A DNA stretch of 64,000 bases from Caballeronia fortuita (GCF_001544835.2 NZ_FCNX02000004.1:1-64000), one strand, 5' to 3'; shown: positions 36,501 to 44,849, numbered from the stretch's first letter. Translations and numbers: made by a program. Notes: a model not told the origin generated them from the letters alone.

Positions 36501-37699
36501 TCCTGCTTGAAATAGCGGCGCAGCAGCTCGGCGGGCACATCGCTCGAAATGGAGCTTACGTAAGAACCGGCGCGCGCCTGCGCGATGGCGGGCTCGTCGA
36601 TATCGGTGGCAAACACCTGATAGGTCGTCTCGAAACCGGCGGCCTCGCGCGCCTGCGCAAGCATGATCGACAGCGAATACGCTTCCTCGCCGGTCGAGCA
36701 GCCGGGCACCCACACGCGGATCTGCGATTCGCCCTTCGTGCCGTCGAGCAATTGCGGCACGACATCGCGGCGCAGCGCGTCGAAGGCGTCGCGGTCGCGG
36801 AAAAACTGCGTCACGCCGATCAGCATGTCGGCGAGCAGCGCGGTGGTTTCGTCCGGATTCGCGCGCAGATAGTCGCGATAAGCTCCGATGTCGCGCAGGC
36901 CGTTCACCTGCATGCGCCGCTCGATGCGACGCAGAATGGTCGCGCGCTTGTAGTGCCGGAAATCGTGGCCGGTGCGCACGCGCAACTGCATGAGAATGTC
37001 GCCGAGCGCGCGCTCCGCGCCGCCTGCCGTAGGCGTGCTTTCCTTTTCAGCCGCATCTGCGCCTTCCGTGATCGGGAGATGGATGCGCTTCGCGTTGTTC
37101 CAGAGGTCGAGCAGTTTCTCGGGCATGTCCGCCGCGGGCAGGATGAAGTCGACCTGGCGCGTGGTAATGGCGTGCTGCGGCATTTCGGCGAAATGCGCGT
37201 CTTCCGGCTTCTGCGCGACGGTGATGCCGCCCATCTCCTTGATGCGCGAGAGGCCCGCCGCGCCATCGGAGCCCGAGCCCGACATCACGATGCCGATCGA
37301 GCGCGAGCCGTGCGCCGTCGCGAGTGTCGCGAAGAAGTGATCGATGGTCGTGGGCGAGCCGCGGCCTGCGCGGTCGAACGCCTGCAAATATCCTTCGGAC
37401 ATCTCCAGATGCTTGCCCGGCGCGTTGATGTAAATATGATTCTTTTCGATGGCCGTGGTCGTGGACACCTGCATGACGGGCATGTCCGTCACGCGCTGCA
37501 AGACTTCATCCGCGCGACTCAGATGGTCCGACGCCAGATGCACGATCACGACGAACGCCATGTCCATTTCGGCCGGCGCGTTGTCGAAGAAATTGAGCAG
37601 CGCCTCGATGCCGCCCGCCGACGCGCCCATGCCGACGACCGCAAACGGCAAAGGTTCGAAGCGCTCCGACGTCTCCGCCTTCGATCGACCGTTTGTCAT
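33536..37699 (-). CDS. CheB-CheR-PAS-histidine kinase-receiver fusion
   Basis: This 1387-residue soluble multidomain protein carries, in order: CheB (about 20-195; GMGASAGG, HLASDH, SGSGSDG), CheR (about 225-490; CSTGEEAYS SAM motif, FATDID, ISCRNVLIYL), PAS (about 560-670), a long coiled coil (about 690-770, EEL repeats), two PAS domains (to about 1000), HisKA with H1026 (MLSHELKHP), HATPase and receiver with D1310 (LISDIQLPG) and LTKP. Such fusions link methylation chemistry to a phosphorelay and are thought to regulate stress or lifestyle genes. A GGAGG site precedes the start. Confidence 0.9.
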   Translation of the reverse strand: MTNGRSKAETSERFEPLPFAVVGMGASAGGIEALLNFFDNAPAEMDMAFVVIVHLASDHLSRADEVLQRVTDMPVMQVSTTTAIEKNHIYINAPGKHLEMSEGYLQAFDRAGRGSPTTIDHFFATLATAHGSRSIGIVMSGSGSDGAAGLSRIKEMGGITVAQKPEDAHFAEMPQHAITTRQVDFILPAADMPEKLLDLWNNAKRIHLPITEGADAAEKESTPTAGGAERALGDILMQLRVRTGHDFRHYKRATILRRIERRMQVNGLRDIGAYRDYLRANPDETTALLADMLIGVTQFFRDRDAFDALRRDVVPQLLDGTKGESQIRVWVPGCSTGEEAYSLSIMLAQAREAAGFETTYQVFATDIDEPAIAQARAGSYVSSISSDVPAELLRRYFKQEGGRYQIVKSVRERILFAAHSLLRDPPFSHLDLISCRNVLIYLDRAVQRQVLELFHFALRAGGYLFLGTAESADTADDLFTIVDKKSRIYRARTVLNRVKPPVSFPSLGPANIAPREELITTTVPANMTSGPEAPERRSFSFAALHQRVLEEYAPPSVVVDRDSNIVHLSTTAGRFLRHGGGELSSNIMALVLPELRLDLRTTLFRAHQTGGSVEARRVKLNQDGRAVWVNMTVRPFHDTGVNADFFLVLFDEVQEHMADEGLPEERGQDPLLVQLERELQHTREQLATTIEQHETTVEELKASNEELQAINEELRSATEELESSKEELQSVNEELTTVNAELQARVEDTAKANDDLQNIIAATEIATVFVDKQIRVKRFTTSATRVFKLIDVDIGRSLFDITHSLRYSSLADDVKQAFETLKLIEREVESSDGKWYLMRLLPYRTADDRIDGAVLTLIDITARHQAEESARIGEERLRLVAQSTNDYAIIVQDPNGTIVTWNAGAERIFGFAEKEVVGKNIALIYSAEDREARVPASERDIAAREGRADDERWHVTRDERRVYCSGVVTPISDPSFTGFAKIARDLTERKMREDENRDALAHEHAEREKASLSNQLKDDFIAMLSHELKHPLNLIGMKAEMLPRLPETRGIEVVKETADSIRRAVRGQAQIIDDLLDLSRVRTGKLALSMAPVDVAAVLARIADVGESEAAQRGIELRMSNRAQSFYAFADAVRCEQIFWNVVSNALKFTDRGGSVQLDIARDGGMVRLDVVDTGQGIEKSALPHIFDMYRQGKRNPASGGLGIGLALAKQLVEMHGGRIEARSDGLGRGTTLSVWLPAAAMQAAAPSHGEDSARPVAGARVLVVDNDIEATASFAALLELEQATVQVATSAEQALELLAKDAIDVLISDIQLPGIDGYELVRRVRADSSLAGLKAIALTAFGRDEDKRAARRAGFDAHLTKPVDFPELLHMLDVLLEPVRAKRRDA

Positions 37700-38004
37700 G
37701 TCCGGGATTCCTCCGAGTCCATCCTTTCTATCCGATCACCTTGCATTTTTTTCTTCGAGTTCACTAGTGAGCCCTCACACCGGCGCACCGGCGTGAACTT
37801 GTAATGGAGTTGTCGCACCTGAGCGGGCCGCATATGTTAGCGGCGACCATTGTAGTGTATGCAAATGGACGATCCGGTTGACGTATATTGCGCGAAGCCT
37901 TTCGCGCATGACGCAAGCGCAGAAGAACAGGACGAGAACCACGGCGCAAGGGCGCAGGGAAAGATGCCGTAAGGATGGAACGCGGATGGCCCGCGCGATT
38001 CGCG
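37700..38004. other. Intergenic region upstream of the CheB-CheR kinase
   Basis: No gene is seen. An imperfect hairpin CACACCGG / CCGGCGTG (about 37780-37800) and an ACTAGT near 37763 lie where the promoter of the large kinase gene is expected, but no convincing -35/-10 pair can be named. The right part follows the resolvase-like gene's stop and shows no terminator. Confidence 0.35.
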
Positions 38005-38661
38005 TTATTTCGAATCGTTGGCGGCACGCTGCGCCGGTTCTTCCGGCTGCATGACTGCCCGCACCGGACCTTTGCGCGGTTGCATGGCGTTGGCATTGCG
38101 CAGACGCATGATGGTCTGCCGCGACGTGTTGAGCGAGCGCGCGATCTCGGTCACGGTCGCGCCTGTATCGAGCGCGAGTATGGCCTGACGCTGCTGGGCA
38201 TCGGTCAGCGAACTCGGACGGCCTTGGGCGACGCCGCGTTCCTTCGCGGCATTCGCCGCCTCGCGGGCGCGGCTGCGGCGCGTGATGTGCTCGAGTTCTT
38301 CGGCAAGACGCAGCGTCTGGATGAACGCGCGGCCTTCTTCCGAGCGCAAGTCGCTCTTGCCGTAGGCGAGACACACGGTCGCGATGTCGCGCCGGTCGAG
38401 CAGTTCCAGCGTCGCGATGACGTCCTGAACGCTGCAGCCGAGACACCAGAGTTTCGTCGTGATGAGCGTGTCGCCCGCCTGCAGCCGCCGCAGCACGCGC
38501 TGAAAAGCGGGGCGCGAAGGCGCGGAGATCGTGCAACTGCTGCGCTCGACGAAGACTGCGCTCATATCGACGAAATAGCCGGCCGCGTCGATCTCGAGCA
38601 AGTCGCGCTCATGAGTCGGAATACCTCTGCTTTCCTCGAAGACATACACGACGATTGCCAT
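38005..38661 (-). CDS. Resolvase-like protein without catalytic residues
   Basis: The 218-residue protein has the serine-recombinase (resolvase/invertase) N-terminal fold and a C-terminal HTH_7-like helix-turn-helix (ATVTEIARSLNTSRQTIMRL, about 165-185). In active resolvases the N-terminus reads 'YxRVST' with a nucleophilic serine and the helix D region reads 'KLDRLGRS' with essential arginines. Here these are YVFEESR and KLWCLGCS: the serine and both arginines are gone. It is therefore probably a DNA-binding regulator, not a recombinase. The start at 38661 (MAIVVYVFEE) follows an AAGG site. Confidence 0.7.
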   Translation of the reverse strand: MAIVVYVFEESRGIPTHERDLLEIDAAGYFVDMSAVFVERSSCTISAPSRPAFQRVLRRLQAGDTLITTKLWCLGCSVQDVIATLELLDRRDIATVCLAYGKSDLRSEEGRAFIQTLRLAEELEHITRRSRAREAANAAKERGVAQGRPSSLTDAQQRQAILALDTGATVTEIARSLNTSRQTIMRLRNANAMQPRKGPVRAVMQPEEPAQRAANDSK

Positions 38662-38835
38662 CGTTCTGACCTTTTTCAGTTCACGAAGCGCGCGCTCGGA
38701 AGACGCCGCGAGACGCGCGCATAAAGGCAGTATGACAGCCAAAAAGCACCGTTCAACGTACGGAATCCATGCAATCTGCACGCAAGGGCGGCGTATTCGG
38801 ACACAACACCGAGGACGGTCGAGGGCGAATTGGGA

Positions 38836-39063
38836 TCAGGCTGCGGCGGCCGAACGGGCGACGCGCCGGTCCACTTCGTCCTTGCCGGCCGAGAGTGCAA
38901 AGTTGCGCGCCTCGTCGGCGGACGGGAAATGGCCGAGCACGCCTGTTGCGCGTTGCAGTCCGTCGCCGTCGCAAATGATGGTCATTGCCGCGTACAGACC
39001 GCCGTCGAATGCGGCCATCGGCGTAATGACGAAACCGCGATAGATGATTCGAGGCTGATTCAT
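38836..39063 (-). CDS. Small hypothetical protein
   Basis: The 75-residue product starts MNQPRIIYRGFVITPMAAFD, contains two or three strands and a C-terminal Ala-rich helix (SADEARNFALSAGKDEVD). GAGAGGG precedes the ATG at 39063; the open frame to 39201 lacks support. The layout (a 'Y.G' strand, an 'I.CDGDG' turn, then helix) resembles the proteins at 15511 and 39228. Function unknown. Confidence 0.55.
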   Translation of the reverse strand: MNQPRIIYRGFVITPMAAFDGGLYAAMTIICDGDGLQRATGVLGHFPSADEARNFALSAGKDEVDRRVARSAAAA

Positions 39064-39227
39064 GGCGCCCTCTCTCTTATCTGATGACTGTCTTTCGCTC
39101 TTTTCGGGCGTTGTCCGCCCGGAGACTGTGCGCAAATTGTCCATCAGAAATATGTGCTGAGGATTGGGGAAAACCAGAAACCCGTTACGTCCAGAAAGCA
39201 TCCTTCAATGCGGCGGCATCGTGCGTG

Positions 39228-39554
39228 TCATAGCTCGGGCTGCGCGATATCCGCCTTTACGACCTGTTCGCCACGTTCGAGCGCGGCGGCAACCGCATCG
39301 GCTTTGGATGCGAACGGCCCGATGTCGCCTACGCCATCGAACGGAAACAACAGCTTTCCGTCGGTTTTGCGCACGACCTTCAACGTGCCGAAGAAGCCGC
39401 TGCCGCTGCTGCCGCGATACGACGCGTAGATCTGGAAGTCGTCATCGCTGACGCCCGGCGTGGGGGTCATCGTGCGCGTAGGAAAGAGTACGAGCTTGGG
39501 GCGCTTGCCAACCGATTGAGTCACGGATACTCCGGGCGTCGACTGATGCTTCAT
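39228..39554 (-). CDS. Small hypothetical protein (DUF6723-like)
   Basis: The 108-residue protein has a conserved-looking core from about residue 35: FQIYASYRGSSGSGFFGTL, then KVVRKTDGKLLFPFDG and DIGPFASKADAVAAALE, a strand-rich domain with a helix at the end. This resembles a small Burkholderiales family I know as DUF6723; no function is known. The exact start is uncertain: 39554 (MKHQSTPG) lacks a ribosome-binding site and an ATG at 39470 just before the domain is possible. Confidence 0.55.
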   Translation of the reverse strand: MKHQSTPGVSVTQSVGKRPKLVLFPTRTMTPTPGVSDDDFQIYASYRGSSGSGFFGTLKVVRKTDGKLLFPFDGVGDIGPFASKADAVAAALERGEQVVKADIAQPEL

Positions 39555-39650
39555 TCTGGAACAGCCGCGAGGCGTTCTCCACGTACGGAAACGGCGCCTT
39601 AATGCAAGGTTCATCGGCTTGACGCAGATGCAAACGCTCGCACGACGTCT

Positions 39651-40280
39651 TCAACGGCGCGCCTCCGTCGCCATTCTCACTGCAAGTCCGGCGAGCACCG
39701 TGCCCATCAACCAGCGTTGAATCAGCAGCCACGCGGGGCGGCGTGCGAGGAAAAGCGCAATCGATCCGGCTGTCATCGCGACCATCGAATTGACGGTGAT
39801 GCTGAGCACGATCTGCACGACGCCGAGCACGAGCGATTGCCCGAGTACGCCATGTGACGGATCGATGAACTGCGGCAGCAGCGACAGATACAGCACCGCG
39901 ATCTTCGGATTGAGCAGGTTTGTGACGAAGCCCATCGTGAATAGCTTGCGCGGGCTGTCCACGGGGAGTTCGCGCACCTGAAATGGCGAACGTCCGCCCG
40001 GCTTCACCGCTTGCCACGCGAGAAAGAGCAGATAGAGCGCGCCGCCGAAGCGCAACGCGTCGTAAGCGAATGGAACCGCGATCAGCAGCGCGGTGATGCC
40101 GAACGCCGCGCACAGCATGTAGAAGACAAACCCGAGCGCGACGCCGCCGAGCGAAATCAATCCCGCCGTGCGGCCCTGGCAGATGGAGCGCGAAATCAGA
40201 TACACCATGTTCGGCCCTGGCGTGAGCGCCATGCCGAGTGCGACGAGTGCGAATGCGAGCAGTTGAGGCGTGTGAGGCAT
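39651..40280 (-). CDS. LysE/RhtB-family amino acid exporter
   Basis: The 209-residue inner-membrane protein has six predicted helices and the family N-terminal motif ALTPGPNMVYLISRSICQG (about 18-37), plus NLLNPKIAVLYLSLLPQF in the middle. Members export amino acids or homoserine lactones driven by the proton gradient. It is transcribed alone on the minus strand. The specific substrate cannot be deduced. Confidence 0.85.
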   Translation of the reverse strand: MPHTPQLLAFALVALGMALTPGPNMVYLISRSICQGRTAGLISLGGVALGFVFYMLCAAFGITALLIAVPFAYDALRFGGALYLLFLAWQAVKPGGRSPFQVRELPVDSPRKLFTMGFVTNLLNPKIAVLYLSLLPQFIDPSHGVLGQSLVLGVVQIVLSITVNSMVAMTAGSIALFLARRPAWLLIQRWLMGTVLAGLAVRMATEARR

Positions 40281-40376
40281 GAGACGGGCTCCGGCGAGAG
40301 AAAGGTCGATGCATTCTCACGCGCGCAACCCGGCGGCGCCAGATACAGAACCGGCGCCGCCCGTCGATACACCTGC

Positions 40377-41123
40377 TTAGCGCATGCCGCCGCTGGCGAT
40401 GAGGCTTTCGCCGGTCATCCAGCGCGCATCGTCCGATGCGAGGAACACGGCGATCGATGCGATATCGTCCGGCTGGCCGAGACGTCCGAGCGGCGTTTGC
40501 GTGAGCGCGGCCTTGTCGAAATCGGAATCGATGATGCCCGCGGTATGCGTGCCTTCGGTCACCACAACGCCCGGATTGATCGAATTGACACGGATCTTTC
40601 TCGCGCCGAGTTCGCGCGCGAGCACGCCGGTGATCGCATCGACGGCGCCCTTGGTGCCGCTGTAGACCGCGCTCGTCGGCGGCGTGATGCGCGTTACGAC
40701 CGAGCTCACGTTGATGATGCTCGCGCCTTCGCCGAGATGCTTCGAGGCGGCTTGCGTCGTGAGCAGCGTACCGAGCACGTTGATGTTGAACTGGCGGTGG
40801 AAGTGTTCTTCGGTGATGTCTTCGAGCGCGGCGAATTCGTAGACGCCCGAGTTGTTGACGAGGACGTCGAGCCGCCCGTAAGTTTCGATAGCGGCATTCA
40901 CGATGCCTTGCGCATCGGCCGCTTTCGAAACGTCGCCGCCGACGGCGATCGCCTTGCCGTTCGCCGCGATTATTTCCGCGACGACCGCATCCGCGCCTGC
41001 CTTGCTGCTTGCATAGTTGACGACCACCGATGCGCCTTCGGCCGCGAGCGCCTTCGCGATGCCCGCGCCGATGCCTTTCGATGCGCCCGTGACGACCGCG
41101 ACCTTGCCTGCGAGTTTGCTCAT
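40377..41123 (-). CDS. Short-chain dehydrogenase/reductase (3-oxoacyl reductase-like)
   Basis: The 248-residue classical SDR has the cofactor motif TGASKGIGAGIA, NNSG (usually NNAG), the catalytic Ser (NVSSVV) and Y-x3-K (YSGTKGA). It likely uses NADPH. AAGGAA lies before the ATG at 41123; a much longer frame to 41282 is rejected since the extra part is Arg-rich. Divergent from the methyltransferase gene, with a 159-base gap. The physiological substrate is unknown. Confidence 0.85.
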   Translation of the reverse strand: MSKLAGKVAVVTGASKGIGAGIAKALAAEGASVVVNYASSKAGADAVVAEIIAANGKAIAVGGDVSKAADAQGIVNAAIETYGRLDVLVNNSGVYEFAALEDITEEHFHRQFNINVLGTLLTTQAASKHLGEGASIINVSSVVTRITPPTSAVYSGTKGAVDAITGVLARELGARKIRVNSINPGVVVTEGTHTAGIIDSDFDKAALTQTPLGRLGQPDDIASIAVFLASDDARWMTGESLIASGGMR

Positions 41124-41282
41124 GATGAATTCCTTGAAGAGATTATTTAATGCCCGGATGCGCCGTCGCGTGTTCCTCGATCGGCGCGACATGTTGAAAT
41201 TTAGACATCTCTTCGAACGCGATAAAGCAGCGTAGAGTGAAAAGACTTGAAGCCTCACGCGAATAATCGGCAAAGCGCACAT

Positions 41283-42086
41283 ATGGACGCGAATTTCACC
41301 GGACGCATCCCCGAACTTTACGATCGGCTTTTAGTACCGATGCTCTTCGCTCCCTACGCCGAGGACATCGCGCAGCGCGTGGCGGCGCGCGATCCGTCGC
41401 GCGTACTGGAGACGGCGGCGGGCACCGGCGCGCTCACGCGCGCAATGGCGCATGCATTGCACGCGCATGTCGAGATCGTCGCGACGGACCTCAATCAGGC
41501 GATGCTCGATCGCGCCGCGATGACGCCCGTCGAAGGAAACGTGACGTGGCGGCAAGCGAACGCGCTCGCCTTGCCGTTCGACGATGCGAGCTTCGATATC
41601 GTCGTTTGCCAGTTCGGCGCGATGTTCTTTCCCGACAAGCCGGCCGCGTTCGCGCAAGCGCGGCGCGTGTTGCGGCCCGGCGGCGCGCTGCTGTTCGACG
41701 TGTGGGACCGCATCGAGGAAAACGACTTCGCCGACACGGTCACCGCGACCCTTGCCCGCGTTTTTCCCGACGATCCGCCGCTTTTCATGCAACGCACGCC
41801 GCACGGTTATTTCGACAAGGAAGCGATTACACGCGATCTCGCCGCGGCGGGCTTCGATGACGCGCCGCTTTTCGACACCATCACGCGAACGAGCCGCGCG
41901 TCGTCGGCGCGCGATGCGGCCATCGCGTATTGCCAGGGCACGCCGTTGCGCAACGAGATCGAAGCGCGCACGGGCGCGAGCCTCGAGGATGCGACATCGA
42001 TATGCGCCGATGCCATCGCGGCGCGCTTCGGCTCGAGCGCGATCGATGGGAAGACTCAGGCCCACGTCATCGCGATTCAACGCTGA
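41283..42086 (+). CDS. Class I SAM-dependent methyltransferase
   Basis: The 267-residue protein has a Rossmann-like methyltransferase domain: motif I VLETAAGTGALTRAM (about 42-56), an acidic loop ATDLNQAM, post-motif ANALALPFDDASFDIVVCQF, and VLRPGGALLFDVWD. This is the UbiE/Methyltransf_11 type that methylates a small molecule. No ribosome-binding site is obvious at 41283; the open frame extends 12 codons upstream. Its last ten bases overlap the convergent flavin monooxygenase gene. Substrate unknown. Confidence 0.8.
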   Translation: MDANFTGRIPELYDRLLVPMLFAPYAEDIAQRVAARDPSRVLETAAGTGALTRAMAHALHAHVEIVATDLNQAMLDRAAMTPVEGNVTWRQANALALPFDDASFDIVVCQFGAMFFPDKPAAFAQARRVLRPGGALLFDVWDRIEENDFADTVTATLARVFPDDPPLFMQRTPHGYFDKEAITRDLAAAGFDDAPLFDTITRTSRASSARDAAIAYCQGTPLRNEIEARTGASLEDATSICADAIAARFGSSAIDGKTQAHVIAIQR

Positions 42087-43696
42087 CCGAGCACGCGTTC
42101 GAGCCACGCAAGCAGCGTCTGCGAAGCACATGCCGCGCTTCTGAAGCCGATGTGTCCATCGGGCCGCACGGCCCACGCCATGCCGTTCCTCGCGCCGTAC
42201 GCGCTGGCGAACGCGCCTGCTTCGTCGCTCAGGCACCGATACGCTTCGGGCGCGGCTTCGAACGACGCCGCGCTCGCGTAGTGCGCCGACACGATCAGCA
42301 CCGCGCTCGCCGCCGTGCCGAGCGCGTCGCGCCATGCATCGACAGCGGAGGCGAATGCGGCGAGCCGTGCGCCGTCGGCATCGCCATCGATATACGCGAC
42401 GAGCGTGTGACGGCCGCGCCCGAGATGATCGTGCAAGCGTTGCGCATGACCGATGAACGCTTCGACAAGACCGCCCGCTTGCGGCGCGCGATCGCCGGGC
42501 GCGGGCCATTCGGCGGCCATGTCGATGCATTCGTCCGCGACGATCGGACTGCTGCCGCGATAGCCGACGAGCAATTGCGTCTCGCGCATCGCGGGCTTGA
42601 TCTCGCCGTGCGCGAGAACGGTGTTCAACGCGCGGCTCGTCGATTCGACGACATCCAGTCCCACGGGCCGACGCTCCGATTCGTAACTGTCGAGCAGCGT
42701 TTCGCGCGCAAGTCCGCGTGACGCGAGCGTGAGCTTCCACGCGAGATTGTGTGCGTCCTGCAGGCCGGTGTTCATGCCCTGCCCGCCGACGGGTGGATGA
42801 ATGTGCGCGGCATCGCCCGCGAGAAAGACGCGCGCGCGCGAATAATGTTGCGCGATCCGATGACTCACGCGATACACCGACGACCAGCGCATCGACGAAA
42901 GCCGCGTGCCTTTCGGCAGGATCGGCAGCATGATGCGGCTGATTTCATCGAAATCGGGCGTGGAGTTCAGCGTGTGGCGCGTGGCATCGTCGGGTAGAAG
43001 GACCATCGAGAGACGATAGCGGCGCGCCGAACCGCGCACCGGGAGTGCTGCGAGCGTGGTCGGTCCCGAACCGCCTTCGCCCGACACGTTGAAGCGGTAC
43101 ATGCGTCCGCGCGGCAGATTCCATTCGACATCGACATCGGCGAGCATGAAGGTTTGCGGGTACTGATCGCCTTCGAAGGCGATGTTCAGATGACGCCGCA
43201 CCGTGCTGCGCGCGCCGTCGCAGCCGACGAGCCAGCGGCATCGAATGGTGCGGTCCTTGCCGCATGCGTCCTGTATGCGTGCGTCGATGTAATCGCCCGA
43301 TTCGATGAAATCGGCGAGCGTCGCGCCATATTCGACGTGCCCGCCGTTGCGCGCGAGCGCGGCTTCGAGAATGCGCTCCGTCTCGAACTGCGCGAGCGAC
43401 AGCGCGCCGTACGGCAGACCTCGACGCGCAATCTCGGCGCTGAACGCGGGCGCGCCGTCCTGGAAGGTATCGGCACCGGTGAGCCATACGCCCGCATCGA
43501 TCGCCTCGCGCGCGATGCCGAGATCAACGAACAATTCGAGCGTTCGTGCCGTGACGCCCAGCGCCTTGACGAAGAAAACGCGCTCGTCGTGTGCGTCGAT
43601 GACGCGCACGTTCACGCCATCGCGACGCAACTCGGCGGCAAGCATCAGACCGACGGGGCCCGCGCCGGCGATCAGCACATCGGTCGTAGCGAACAT
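42077..43696 (-). CDS. FAD-dependent aromatic monooxygenase (class A)
   Basis: The 539-residue protein has the FAD-binding GAGPVG (about 10-15), the DG motif VGCDGARSTVRR (about 165) and the second flavin motif FLAGDAAHIHPPVGGQGMN (about 285). This is the phenol/3-(3-hydroxyphenyl)propionate hydroxylase group of class A flavoprotein monooxygenases, using NAD(P)H and O2 to hydroxylate an aromatic ring; a C-terminal thioredoxin-like domain follows. AGGAG precedes the ATG at 43696. It is divergent from an IclR regulator, which may control it. Confidence 0.85.
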   Translation of the reverse strand: MFATTDVLIAGAGPVGLMLAAELRRDGVNVRVIDAHDERVFFVKALGVTARTLELFVDLGIAREAIDAGVWLTGADTFQDGAPAFSAEIARRGLPYGALSLAQFETERILEAALARNGGHVEYGATLADFIESGDYIDARIQDACGKDRTIRCRWLVGCDGARSTVRRHLNIAFEGDQYPQTFMLADVDVEWNLPRGRMYRFNVSGEGGSGPTTLAALPVRGSARRYRLSMVLLPDDATRHTLNSTPDFDEISRIMLPILPKGTRLSSMRWSSVYRVSHRIAQHYSRARVFLAGDAAHIHPPVGGQGMNTGLQDAHNLAWKLTLASRGLARETLLDSYESERRPVGLDVVESTSRALNTVLAHGEIKPAMRETQLLVGYRGSSPIVADECIDMAAEWPAPGDRAPQAGGLVEAFIGHAQRLHDHLGRGRHTLVAYIDGDADGARLAAFASAVDAWRDALGTAASAVLIVSAHYASAASFEAAPEAYRCLSDEAGAFASAYGARNGMAWAVRPDGHIGFRSAACASQTLLAWLERVLGQR

Positions 43697-43826
43697 GATG
43701 CGTTTTCTCCTGATGAAACCGGCGAATTTGTAGAGAGTCGTCAGGGAGGATAACCGCTGTATGCGTGCCTGTTGCGATGGAATTTGCACGTTGAGCACCG
43801 TCGCGGACACGAGCCGCGCAGCGAAT

Positions 43827-43838
43827 ATGACATGTCAT
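43827..43838. promoter_or_regulatory. Perfect 12-base palindrome, candidate operator
   Basis: ATGACATGTCAT lies in the gap between the divergent flavin monooxygenase and IclR genes, 130 bases from the former and 76 from the latter. A dimeric regulator could bind it; the neighbouring IclR protein is the simplest candidate. No further copy was noticed in the window. Confidence 0.35.
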
Positions 43839-43913
43839 GGCGAGTGAACAAAGCGGCGGCTGAACGCTCTCGCGCTATGATTGACCATCGCACGATGACA
43901 ACGACAGCCGAAT

Positions 43914-44795
43914 ATGGCCCGACGAAGCAAACAGGAAGACACTCAGGCGGAGACCCTCGACAACGCGGACGAAGACGCATCGTCCGGCGGCGGTTCCAGC
44001 TATCTCGTGCCGGGCCTCGAACGCGGCTTGCGCATCCTCGCCGAATTCTCGGCGCGCGAGCCGGTGCTGGGGGCGCCGGAGTTGTCGCGGCGTATCGGCA
44101 TTCCGCGCACGACGACGTTTCGTCTGCTGCAGACGCTCGAAGCGCTCGGCTTTCTCGAACGCGTGAACGGCGACCGAAATTTCAGACTTGGCGTCGCGGT
44201 GTTGCGGCTTGGCTTCGAGTATGTGAACTCGCTGGAGCTAACCGATTTCGGCACGCCGATTCTCGAACGTCTGCGCGATGCGACCGGCCTTTCCACGCAT
44301 CTGCTGATCCGCGATCAGCGCGATGTCGTGTTCGTCGCAAAGGCGCAGAGTCACGAGCCGCTATTCAGTTCGGTGAAGGTGCATGTCGGCACGCGCCTGC
44401 CTGCTCATGCAACGGTGCATGGTCATGTGCTGATGGGCGATCTGTCTATGGCTGCGCTCAAGGCGCTTTATCCTGAGGCGCAACTGGAGAAGTACACGGA
44501 GCGCACGCCGGGGACTGTCGAAGAGTTATACGAGCGTGTGCGGGAATGCGCGGCGCTCGGTTACGGGGTGAGCGAAGCATCGTTCGAGCGGGGGATTTCG
44601 GTGGTGACCGCGCCTGTGCGGGATCATTCGGGCGCGATCGTGGCGGCGGTGGCGGCGACCGTGCCGCGGTCGGATATTGGCGTCGACGATGAGAAAGCGC
44701 GTCTCGTCGCGGAGATCTGTGGGGCCGCGGGTGAGCTTTCCATGCGGTTGAATTATCGGCCTTTAGCGGGGAGATCTGGTGCTGCTGTTGTTTGA
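43914..44795 (+). CDS. IclR-family regulator (paralogue 1)
   Basis: The 293-residue regulator has an acidic, variable N-terminus (about 30 residues), a winged helix-turn-helix (about 33-95, VPGLERGLRIL, then IPRTTTFRLLQTLEALGFLER) and the IclR effector-binding domain (to about 280) with GTRLPAHATVHGHVLMGD and FERGISVVTAPV. It is highly similar to the IclR protein at 50264 over its whole folded length. It lies between a flavin monooxygenase (divergent) and the porin (convergent), close to the Rieske operon. Probably controls one or more of these in response to an aromatic compound. Confidence 0.88.
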   Translation: MARRSKQEDTQAETLDNADEDASSGGGSSYLVPGLERGLRILAEFSAREPVLGAPELSRRIGIPRTTTFRLLQTLEALGFLERVNGDRNFRLGVAVLRLGFEYVNSLELTDFGTPILERLRDATGLSTHLLIRDQRDVVFVAKAQSHEPLFSSVKVHVGTRLPAHATVHGHVLMGDLSMAALKALYPEAQLEKYTERTPGTVEELYERVRECAALGYGVSEASFERGISVVTAPVRDHSGAIVAAVAATVPRSDIGVDDEKARLVAEICGAAGELSMRLNYRPLAGRSGAAVV

Positions 44796-44804
44796 TCTTT
44801 TTTC

Positions 44805-44849
44805 GCCGGATCCCAATTGTTTTGTGGTCTATTAGCACTGCCCCTGTGC
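44805..44849. repeat. Intergenic repeat element, copy 2
   Basis: This 45-base segment aligns gaplessly to 13977-14021 with 39 identical positions; the differences are mainly in one 10-base block. It lies in the 93-base gap between convergent IclR and porin genes. The long hairpin that follows copy 1 is missing here; a different sequence with ACGGGATCC follows. Confidence 0.6.

Noticed and set aside
33587..37804. 1405-codon open frame antisense to the CheB-CheR kinase
   Set aside because: It mirrors the kinase gene over its full length, is rich in Arg, His and Ala with no domain, and arises from the high-GC third codon positions of the real gene.
38005..38661. Active site-specific resolvase marking a mobile element
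   Set aside because: Catalytic serine and arginines are missing, and no flanking repeats or cargo genes are visible.
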